A DNA stretch of 64,000 nt, from the NCBI GenBank assembly GCA_964598025.1, contig CAZRAU010000007.1:5490-69489 (forward strand), written 5' to 3'. The first letter of the stretch is position 1, and the number at the start of each line of letters is the position of its first letter. Both the position numbers and the translations under genes were made by a program. Origin of the DNA: JALGWN01 sp964598025 (GTDB lineage Bacteria; Arandabacterota; Arandabacteria; Arandabacterales; Arandabacteraceae). The notes below the pieces were generated by a model that saw nothing but the letters and a program-made list of their open reading frames with translations, had not been told where the DNA came from and did no database searches. This document shows positions 17,916 to 24,427 of the stretch, piece after piece.

Positions 17916-19013
17916 ATGAGCACGGATTCCATATTCGATCTCATGGATGAGCACGGCCATGAGGAGCTGCTTCTGTGTTTTGACAGGACCACCGATCTCA
18001 AGGCCATAATAGCCATTCACGATACCACCCTGGGTCCCGCCATGGGCGGCACGCGGATGTGGGACTACGCGACCGAGGACGAGGCCGTGAAGGATGCCCT
18101 CAGGCTCTCCAGGAGCATGACCTATCAGGCTGCCGTGGCCGACTGCGATACCGGTGGGGGAAAAGCGGTACTCTGGGGCAATCCTCTCCGGCATAAGAGC
18201 GAGGCCTACTTCCGCGCCTTCGGACGCTTCGTGGAAGGTCTGATGGGCCGGTTTGTGACCTACGGCGACCTGGGCACGGATGAGAAGGACTTGAGATACA
18301 TCCAGCGTGAGACCAAACAGGTGGCTCCCTTTGTGGCAAGCGCGGGAGGGTATACGGACGGGGCCAAAGTCACGGCCTATGGTGTCTTCTGGGGCATGAA
18401 AGCATGCTGCAAGGCTGTTTACGGCGTCTCTTCGCTTAAGGGCAGATGCGTGGTCATCCAGGGCACCGGCGAGGTGGGGACTCATCTGGCAAGATATCTT
18501 CACGGTGAGGGAGCGACGCTCATCATAAGCGACATTGTCTATGACGCCATGAAACGCGTCCAGGATGAGATCCCTGCGGCGGAAATAGTGCATCCCGACA
18601 AGGTGTTCGGTTGCCACTGCGACATCTTCTCCCCCTGCGCGCTCGGGGGTATCATAGACTACAAGACCCTGGACAAACTCCGGTGCAAGATCATTGCCGG
18701 TGGTGCGTACAACGTGCTCGAATCCGATGTGCTGGGAGACCTCCTTCACAAGAAGGGGATTCTCTATGCTCCGGATTTCGTCTTGAGCGCGGGCGAGCTC
18801 TTCCAGAGTGCCGACAGGATGCGGGCCGTATCCCAGGACGAAAGCCTCAAGCGTGCCGAGGGCATCTATGACATGCTGGTGAGGGTCTTCGAACGTGCGA
18901 GAAGGGAGAACATCCCGCCCTACCGGGCCGCGAGAAGGATCGCGATTGAGCGTATAGAGAAGGTGGGCAGAGTACGTACGATTCTCACACACCCAAAGGA
19001 CATTGGGCTGTAG
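17916..19013 (+). CDS. Leucine (branched-chain amino acid) dehydrogenase
   Basis: NAD-dependent oxidative deamination of leucine, valine or isoleucine to the 2-oxo acid. Family marks are GPAMGGTRMWDYATEDEA near residue 40, the catalytic-Lys region DCDTGGGKAVLWG, TDGAKVTAYGVFWGMKA, and the Rossmann loop VVIQGTGEVGTHLA near 185. Length 365 is normal for LeuDH and shorter than glutamate dehydrogenase. GGGAGAG precedes the ATG. It is first in a run with butyrate kinase and crotonase, pointing to amino-acid oxidation or fermentation. Phenylalanine dehydrogenase is a related alternative. Confidence 0.88.
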   Translation: MSTDSIFDLMDEHGHEELLLCFDRTTDLKAIIAIHDTTLGPAMGGTRMWDYATEDEAVKDALRLSRSMTYQAAVADCDTGGGKAVLWGNPLRHKSEAYFRAFGRFVEGLMGRFVTYGDLGTDEKDLRYIQRETKQVAPFVASAGGYTDGAKVTAYGVFWGMKACCKAVYGVSSLKGRCVVIQGTGEVGTHLARYLHGEGATLIISDIVYDAMKRVQDEIPAAEIVHPDKVFGCHCDIFSPCALGGIIDYKTLDKLRCKIIAGGAYNVLESDVLGDLLHKKGILYAPDFVLSAGELFQSADRMRAVSQDESLKRAEGIYDMLVRVFERARRENIPPYRAARRIAIERIEKVGRVRTILTHPKDIGL

Positions 19014-19024
19014 GCGGAGAAGCG

Positions 19025-20215
19025 ATGAGTGCTAAGAAGCAAAGCGGAAGGCGACCGACGCCCACCGTGAGCACGCGGACCGAGGCCCGGAAGCCACGCA
19101 CCGCAAAGCAAAAGGCCGCCCGAAAACACTTCAGGATCCTTGCCATCAACCCGGGATCGACATCCACCAAGATCGCCATCTACGATGATGAGCGACCGGT
19201 CCTGGCTGATACCATACGCCATTCGGAGCTGGACCTCTCGGAGTTCGACGAGGTCTGGGACCAGTATGAATTCCGGAAGCGCATGATCACCGAGACCCTC
19301 GGCGAGAAGGGGATAGCTCTCGCGTCGCTTTCGGCCGTCGTGGGCCGTGGCGGGCTCCTGAGGCCGGTTGTGAGCGGCACTTACAAGGTGAACGAACTCA
19401 TGATCCAGGATGGGCGCGAGGGCTATCAGGGCCAGCATGCGGCGAATCTCGGCCCTGTTCTGGCTTTCGGTATCGCCTGGGATCTGAGGATTCCGGCCTT
19501 CATGGTCGATCCGCCGAGCGTGGATGAATTCGAGCCCCCGGCGCGGCTGTCGGGACACAAGGACATACCCCGGCGGAGCCTGGTGCACGCGCTAAACATA
19601 AAGGCGACTGCAAGGATGGCGGCCAGGGACCTGGGCAAACGGCTCGACCAGATCAACCTCATAGTGGCCCATCTGGGGGGCGGCATATCGGTCTGTCCTT
19701 TGAAGAGAGGCAAGATGGTGGATGCCAACGATGCCAATAGCGGAGGCCCTTTCTCACCCGAGCGTGCGGGAGGTCTGCCCACCATGGGGCTCATAGACTA
19801 TATCTTCGACAACGGCCTGGAGCGTGAGGATGCCAAGCGGGCGCTCATCGGCCGGGCCGGTCTGGTGTCCTATCTCAACACGAATTCAGCCAAGGAAGTT
19901 GAGGAAATGGTGGAGGCGGGAGACCGCGAAGCCCGACTCGTCTATGAAGCGATGGCCTACCAGATCGCCAAGGAGATCGGCGCAATGGCCACCGTGCTCG
20001 AAGGCAAGGTCAACGCGATTATCCTTACCGGCGGGCTCGCTGCGAGCAAGATGATTACCGCGTGGATAAGGGCGCGCGTCAAGCACATAGCCCGGGTGCG
20101 GGTCTATCCAGGCCAGGATGAAATGAAGGCCCTCGTGCTCGGTACGCTCCGGGTGCTTAAGGGTGCGGAGAAGGCCAAGACATATCCGGAATCGGTTGAG
20201 ACTTTGCTATTATAG
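19025..20215 (+). CDS. buk: Butyrate kinase family protein with basic N-terminal extension
   Basis: Interconverts butyryl phosphate and butyrate (or branched-chain analogues) with ATP formation. Acetokinase-family signatures are present: ILAINPGSTSTKIAIYDDE, AHLGGGISVCPLKRG, NANSGGPFSPERAG-like DANSGGPFSPERAGGL, and ILTGGLAASKMI near the C-terminus. The core starts at about residue 37 and is preceded by a Lys/Arg/Ala/Thr/Pro-rich segment (MSAKKQSGRRPTPTVSTRTE and onward). The ATG with GGAGAAGCG upstream is the best start, so the extension is probably real. It lies 11 bases after leucine dehydrogenase. No phosphotransbutyrylase gene is in view. The biotin carboxylase has a similar basic extension. 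Confidence 0.88.
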   Translation: MSAKKQSGRRPTPTVSTRTEARKPRTAKQKAARKHFRILAINPGSTSTKIAIYDDERPVLADTIRHSELDLSEFDEVWDQYEFRKRMITETLGEKGIALASLSAVVGRGGLLRPVVSGTYKVNELMIQDGREGYQGQHAANLGPVLAFGIAWDLRIPAFMVDPPSVDEFEPPARLSGHKDIPRRSLVHALNIKATARMAARDLGKRLDQINLIVAHLGGGISVCPLKRGKMVDANDANSGGPFSPERAGGLPTMGLIDYIFDNGLEREDAKRALIGRAGLVSYLNTNSAKEVEEMVEAGDREARLVYEAMAYQIAKEIGAMATVLEGKVNAIILTGGLAASKMITAWIRARVKHIARVRVYPGQDEMKALVLGTLRVLKGAEKAKTYPESVETLLL

Positions 20216-20232
20216 GACCACGGAGGTGAAGC

Positions 20233-21015
20233 ATGGCATATGAGAACCTGCTTGTGGAGAAGAAGGAAGCCATAGGCTACATCACTATAAACAGACCCAA
20301 GGTCTTGAACGCGCTCAGCATGAAGACGGTGAGAGAGCTCACGGATGCTTTTGAGAAGATGGGCAAGGACAAGCATGTGGCTGTGGTGATCCTCACAGGT
20401 AGCGGGGACAAGTCCTTCGTCGCGGGTGCCGACATCCCGGAGTTTATGAAACTCAGGCCCGACGGTGCACGCGACTACGCTGTCCGGGGCCAGAAGCTCC
20501 TCAATCTCATAGAGCGCCTCGGCAAACCTGTAATCGCCGCGGTCAATGGATACGCGCTCGGGGGAGGCTGCGAAATCGCCATGGCCTGTACGATGCGTAT
20601 TGCCTCCGACAATGCCAAGCTCGGCCAGCCCGAAGTCAATCTCGGCCTCATCCCCGGCTACGGCGGGACCCAGCGCCTTCCCAGGCTTGTCGGGAAAGGC
20701 AGGGCCTACGAGATGATACTTACCGCCAACCCCATCGATGCGGCGACCGCCGAGAAGATAGGGCTCGTAAACCGGGTCGTCCCGCAGGCGGAGCTCATGG
20801 CCGAATGCGAAAAGACGGCCAAGGCTATTGCGAAGCGTGGCCCTCTGGCAGTAAAGTATTGTCTTGAAGCCGTTGATCGCGGCCTCAACATGAGTCTGGA
20901 TGACGGGCTCGCGCTCGAGGCCGATCTCTTCGGGCTTGTATTCGGATCTCGGGATGTGAGGGAAGGTGTGAAGGCCTTCACGGAGAAACGCAAGCCCGAC
21001 TTCAGGGGCAAGTAG
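20233..21015 (+). CDS. Enoyl-CoA hydratase/crotonase
   Basis: Hydrates enoyl-CoA, the step after acyl-CoA dehydrogenase. The oxyanion-hole region SFVAGADIPEFMKL and both catalytic glutamates are visible (GYALGGGCEIAMAC and GQPEVNLGLIPGYGGTQRLP). The C-terminus IREGVKAFTEKRKP-like DVREGVKAFTEKRKPDF is typical. Length 260 is standard. GGAGGTGAAGC precedes the ATG. It is the third gene of the leucine dehydrogenase-butyrate kinase set. The specific substrate (crotonyl or methylcrotonyl type) cannot be told. Confidence 0.93.
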   Translation: MAYENLLVEKKEAIGYITINRPKVLNALSMKTVRELTDAFEKMGKDKHVAVVILTGSGDKSFVAGADIPEFMKLRPDGARDYAVRGQKLLNLIERLGKPVIAAVNGYALGGGCEIAMACTMRIASDNAKLGQPEVNLGLIPGYGGTQRLPRLVGKGRAYEMILTANPIDAATAEKIGLVNRVVPQAELMAECEKTAKAIAKRGPLAVKYCLEAVDRGLNMSLDDGLALEADLFGLVFGSRDVREGVKAFTEKRKPDFRGK

Positions 21016-21039
21016 GAAGCACCTTTAATAGAGACTGGT

Positions 21040-21117
<78 letters not shown>

Positions 21118-21127
21118 CCTGTCTTTT

Positions 21128-21298
21128 GTAGCGTCGGGTCTCTGCGCCCGACGTTGTTCGTTGCCACGGGAGTGGCAACGCTACGGTTTTCGTCGGGGGT
21201 GGAACCCCGCCGCTACACCACAACATCGTCCGCGTAGCGTCGTCACTCCTGTGACGACGAACATCAGTAATTCGTCCGCACCGGAGTGAGGACGCCGC
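21128..21298. repeat. Array of five GTAGCG-type palindromes
   Basis: Five adjacent short palindromes follow tRNA-Glu. They are GTAGCGTCGGG..CCCGACG, TTGCCAC-GGGA-GTGGCAA-CGCTAC, CGTCGGGG..CCCCGCCGCTAC, GTAGC-GTCGTCAC-TCCT-GTGACGAC and CGTCCGCAC-CGGA-GTGAGGACG. The units share their outer ends and a GGGA/TCCT-like tetraloop, but use different stem sequences. Confidence 0.75.
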
Positions 21299-21310
21299 TT
21301 GACTCATCAC

Positions 21311-21339
21311 TTGACCTACCACTTGACGTATGGTATGCT
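21311..21339 (+). promoter_or_regulatory. Sigma-70 promoter of beta-helix gene 1
   Basis: TTGACC, 17 bases, TATGCT, ending 25 bases before the ATG of the beta-helix gene. The short leader carries GAGGAGG. Confidence 0.55.
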
Positions 21340-21364
21340 GTCATTGGCGAGGAGGTGCAGAGCT

Positions 21365-22387
21365 ATGAAGACATCATGCTTACTTCTTGTCGCAGTGCTG
21401 CTGCTCATTCCCTGCGGTATCTGGGCAAGGACCTGGTATATCGACCCCGGGGGTAGCGGGGATGCTATGAGAATCGGAGACGGCCTGACTCTTGCATCTT
21501 CAGGTGATACCCTTCTCCTGGCAGACGCTACTTACTCCGGTCCCGGCAACCTGGGTCTGTGGATCATTGGCAAGAGCGTTGCTATCGTCTCTGAAAGCGG
21601 CGATCCCAATGCTTGTATGGTTGATTGCGGTGGCTCGAACCCCTTCGTCACCTTTGGTGCGCAGGACCAGACCGGAGGAGGAAGCCTTGCCGGTATCAAG
21701 GTGAAGAGGTCTACGGCTGCAGTTACTGTCCAGGTCTACGGCTACGCCACGCTAAACGACTGCACTTTCGAAGATAACGGCGGATGTGTTCGCGTTCACG
21801 GTCTCCCTGGTGAAGATTTCGGGAGCGTTGGGATCAACAGATGTGAATTCATTTCCAATTCAGGCTTCGCCATCATATCAGGTTACAAATGCACCTGTTC
21901 CATCGCCGACTGTCTTTTCTACGATGGCGGAGCTTTGATATATGGTGATTTTCTCAGCTGGAACACGGTGCGAAGGTGCACCATCGTAGGGAACACACCG
22001 GATGATGGGGAACTGATCCAGGCCGACTATGGAGGTTTTCTTATACAAAGAACAATCATAGCCTTGAATGATGGTATTGTCCAGGTCTACGACTACAATG
22101 ATCCTCCCACTATTGTATGCTGCGATGTCTGGGGCAATACCGGCGGGGACTATGTGGGACATCTTTCAGGGCGTAACGGAGTAGGTGGCAATATATCGGC
22201 AGACCCCAGGTTCTGTAACATTCCTGGAGGTGACTTCCATGTCGAGGATTGCTCACCGTGCCTGCCGGGCAACCACCCCGACGGCTATGACTGCGGCGGA
22301 GGCATCGGCCTCTATGACTCTGGGTGTGATTGTGGAACGGCGACGACATCCACGACTTGGGGGGCAGTCAAGGGGTTGTACAAGTAG
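21365..22387 (+). CDS. Secreted parallel beta-helix protein 1 with conserved C-terminal tail
   Basis: An exported repeat protein, probably on the cell surface. A signal peptide (LLLVAVLLLIPCGIWA, then RTW) precedes a right-handed beta-helix region that opens with a DGLTLASSGDTLLLADATY segment typical of this group. Repeated turns such as RCEFISNSG, DCLFYDGGAL and RCTIVGNT follow. The last ~60 residues are Cys-rich (SPCLPGNHPDGYDCGGG, GCDCG) and end TTWGAVKGLYK. The same tail closes beta-helix protein 2. GAGGAGGTG precedes the ATG at 21365; the longer in-frame start is rejected because it would cover the promoter. No catalytic motif is visible. Direct repeat copy 1 follows the stop. Confidence 0.8.
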   Translation: MKTSCLLLVAVLLLIPCGIWARTWYIDPGGSGDAMRIGDGLTLASSGDTLLLADATYSGPGNLGLWIIGKSVAIVSESGDPNACMVDCGGSNPFVTFGAQDQTGGGSLAGIKVKRSTAAVTVQVYGYATLNDCTFEDNGGCVRVHGLPGEDFGSVGINRCEFISNSGFAIISGYKCTCSIADCLFYDGGALIYGDFLSWNTVRRCTIVGNTPDDGELIQADYGGFLIQRTIIALNDGIVQVYDYNDPPTIVCCDVWGNTGGDYVGHLSGRNGVGGNISADPRFCNIPGGDFHVEDCSPCLPGNHPDGYDCGGGIGLYDSGCDCGTATTSTTWGAVKGLYK

Positions 22388-22390
22388 CTA

Positions 22391-22459
22391 TCCGCAGCAC
22401 ATCCATCTCTCTCAGCCACTCCCTGACGCGGTTCCAACTCAGCATACGGAGGGACACCA
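22391..22459. repeat. 69-bp direct repeat, copy 1
   Basis: Starts four bases after the stop of beta-helix gene 1 and runs into the N gap. It matches copy 2 at 23981-24049 at 60 of 69 positions by my count, with no indels. On the minus strand both copies encode a similar peptide (VSLRMLS..NR..EWL..MD.LR) with mostly conservative changes, so it may be the end of a decayed coding element. Confidence 0.7.
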
Positions 22460-22559
22460 NNNNNNNNNNNNNNNNNNNNNNNNNNNNNNNNNNNNNNNNN
22501 NNNNNNNNNNNNNNNNNNNNNNNNNNNNNNNNNNNNNNNNNNNNNNNNNNNNNNNNNNN
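22460..22559. other. Assembly gap (100 N)
   Basis: A run of exactly 100 N, the usual scaffold spacer, between the two beta-helix paralogs. Repeats on both sides explain why assembly broke here. True distance and content are unknown. Confidence 0.95.
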
Positions 22560-22564
22560 GGTTC

Positions 22565-22593
22565 TTGAACAGCCTGGCGATCCGCGCTATACT
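22565..22593 (+). promoter_or_regulatory. Sigma-70 promoter of beta-helix gene 2
   Basis: TTGAAC, 17 bases, TATACT. Transcription would start about 15 bases before the ATG at 22615, with GGAGG at 22600-22604. This decides the start codon. Confidence 0.65.
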
Positions 22594-22614
22594 GAGGTAG
22601 GAGGGATGCGAGAT

Positions 22615-23892
22615 ATGAGAGTCGCGCTGTTGATCCTGCTTGTTCTTCTGCTCCTATGGTTCTCTACCGCCTTAGCTCGCACTTGGCGCATATCACCTGA
22701 CGGAACTGGTGAAGCCCCGACTATCCAGGCCGGTATCGATTCGGCGGCGATGGCAGACACGGTTCTGCTCGTAGACGGCACATATACGGGGGAAGGGAAC
22801 CGGAACATAACCTTCCGCGGCAAGGCGATTACAGTGCTATCCGAGAGCGGTGACCCGGGATTCTGTATTATCGATTGTGAATATGAGGCACGGGGCTTCC
22901 TATTCGACTCCGGGGAGACCTCCGAGTCAGTTCTTGATGGGTTAACAATAACACACGGTATTTACATTTGTGAGACAGTTGCGGACAGTGGTGGGGGAGG
23001 TATCTGGTGCATTGCTTCTTCCCCGACGATTCGAAACGCAGTCGTGAGCAACTGCTCGGCCGAACCTAGCGGCGGTGGCATGTGGTGTGGTGCGGGTTCA
23101 CGACCGAGCCTGGTCGAAGTCGTGTTCGAAGATAACAATCCCGGTGGCATATACTCCGTAGGGTCATCCCCAGATCTTACCGACGTCACAATCCAGCGCA
23201 ATAGCGGCGGCGGCATGTCTTGCGGAGGTGGCGCTCCCGTCCTCACAGATGTGGTCTTCCATGACAACTTCGGTCAGGGGCTTTCTCTCGTCTGCGGATC
23301 TGACGCAATCCTCACCGGGGTGGTCTTTTCAGAGAACAGATCCCTTTACGGTGCTGGAGGTCTCTACTGCTATGAATCGTCTCCTTCCGTCAGCAATTGC
23401 ACATTCTGTTTCAACTGGTGCGGGATGTGGGGAGGAGGTATGAGGATCCAGGGTCACGTGTCAGCTCCGGTTGTGGAGAATTGCACGTTCTACGGAAATC
23501 GTGCGGATGATGCTGGGAGCGCCATTCATGGCGAGGGGTCACCGGTTTTCGAGAGGCTCATCATTGCCTGGAACGATGGGCCAGAGCCATTCTGGTGGTT
23601 CGGTGACTGTCCGTCTCTTATGTGCTGTGATGTCTACGGCAATGCGGGAGGAGACTGGGTTGGATGTATATCTGACCAGAATGGAGTGAATGGCAATTTC
23701 TCGGCCTGCCCCTCGTTCTGCAATGTCGGTGAGGGTGACTTCCGGCTCTGTGATGAGTCTCCTTGCCTGTCGGGTAACCATCCCGACGGGCATGACTGCG
23801 GTCTGATCGGGGCGTGGGATGAGGGCTGCTCATGTGGCCCCTCGATAACTGAGCCGACAACCTGGGGCGCTATGAAGTCAATGTATCGGTAA
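22615..23892 (+). CDS. Secreted parallel beta-helix protein 2 (paralog)
   Basis: Paralog of the preceding beta-helix protein, ~425 residues. The signal peptide LLILLVLLLLWFSTALA is followed by RTWRISPDGTGEAPTIQAGI and DSAAMADTVLLVDGTYTGEG, the usual first coil of these helices. About ten coils follow with Gly-rich turns (SGGGMWCGAGSRP, NSGGGMSCGGGAPVLTDVVF). The C-terminal region repeats the pattern of paralog 1: SPCLSGNHPDGHDCG, GCSCG and the end TTWGAMKSMYR. The ATG at 22615 is favoured over 22606 because GGAGG is ~10 bases away rather than 1. The TAA stop overlaps the first bases of a palindromic repeat. Function is unknown; adhesion or polysaccharide binding is possible. Confidence 0.8.
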   Translation: MRVALLILLVLLLLWFSTALARTWRISPDGTGEAPTIQAGIDSAAMADTVLLVDGTYTGEGNRNITFRGKAITVLSESGDPGFCIIDCEYEARGFLFDSGETSESVLDGLTITHGIYICETVADSGGGGIWCIASSPTIRNAVVSNCSAEPSGGGMWCGAGSRPSLVEVVFEDNNPGGIYSVGSSPDLTDVTIQRNSGGGMSCGGGAPVLTDVVFHDNFGQGLSLVCGSDAILTGVVFSENRSLYGAGGLYCYESSPSVSNCTFCFNWCGMWGGGMRIQGHVSAPVVENCTFYGNRADDAGSAIHGEGSPVFERLIIAWNDGPEPFWWFGDCPSLMCCDVYGNAGGDWVGCISDQNGVNGNFSACPSFCNVGEGDFRLCDESPCLSGNHPDGHDCGLIGAWDEGCSCGPSITEPTTWGAMKSMYR

Positions 23893-23953
23893 CGTCGCCT
23901 CATCCGGGGCGACGAATGTGAGATTTCGTCCTCACGGGAGTGAGGACGCTACG
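23889..23953. repeat. GTAACG/GTAGCG palindromes overlapping the stop of beta-helix gene 2
   Basis: The first unit begins GTAACG and supplies the TAA stop at 23890-23892 (CGTCGCC..GGCGACG stem). The second is CGTCCTCAC-GGGA-GTGAGGACG-CTAC. Confidence 0.7.
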
Positions 23954-23980
23954 GGACACGGGTTACCTGTTCGCTGGCCT

Positions 23981-24049
23981 TCCGCAGCAGATCCATCCCT
24001 TTGAGCCACTCCGTTATGCGGTTCAAACTCAACATACGGAGGGACACCA
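23981..24049. repeat. 69-bp direct repeat, copy 2
   Basis: Second copy of the element that follows beta-helix gene 1, here 88 bases after beta-helix gene 2. On the minus strand it is the end of a short frame that runs on to a stop at the neighbouring palindrome (..LLRKASEQVTRVP). No complete transposase or other parent gene is visible, so I treat it as a remnant. Confidence 0.7.
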
Positions 24050-24113
24050 AGCAATCCAAGCAATTGGCGGGGTCCGGCTACCGCGCAGCGCGTGCCTGAC
24101 CCCGCCTTTGTTT

Positions 24114-24256
24114 GTAGCGTTGGGTTCCCACGCCCGACTCAGTCTCGTCGGGGATGGAACCCCGACGCTACACGGCCCATCTTACTTCGTAGCCTCGCCT
24201 CTCCCGAGGCGACGGACTCCCGGATTTCGTCCTCATGGGAGTGAGGAGCCTGCGCC
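24114..24256. repeat. Array of four GTAGCG-type palindromes
   Basis: Units with stems TTGGG..CCCGA, CGTCGGGG..CCCCGACG-CTAC, TCGCCTC-TCCC-GAGGCGA and CGTCCTCAT-GGGA-GTGAGGA. The 535-base gap between beta-helix gene 2 and the S74 protein gene holds only these repeats, direct repeat copy 2 and the start region of the next gene. Confidence 0.7.
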
Positions 24257-24427
24257 TTTGAACACGCGCGGTGCAGAGCGGTGATATTCACCGCTGTGAC
24301 ACCGTATCCGGAGCGAGTGTTTCTGGTTGCAATGGCAGGCATGGCTTGGCATGATAGCCTTGAAAAGCGGTCAGCACGGAGCTGGTGTTTCCCAATGCCC
24401 ATGATAGGTGGAACAAGGGGGGTAGAC

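Noticed and set aside
17802..18992. 396-codon minus-strand ORF
   Set aside because: Antisense to the whole leucine dehydrogenase gene, with no motif and no ribosome site.
22330..22614. Long N-terminal part of beta-helix protein 2 running through the N gap
   Set aside because: The frame through N is meaningless. A promoter, GGAGG and a signal peptide define the start at 22615.
22391..24049. Complete insertion sequence carrying the 69-bp repeat
   Set aside because: No transposase, terminal inverted repeats or target duplications are visible around either copy.
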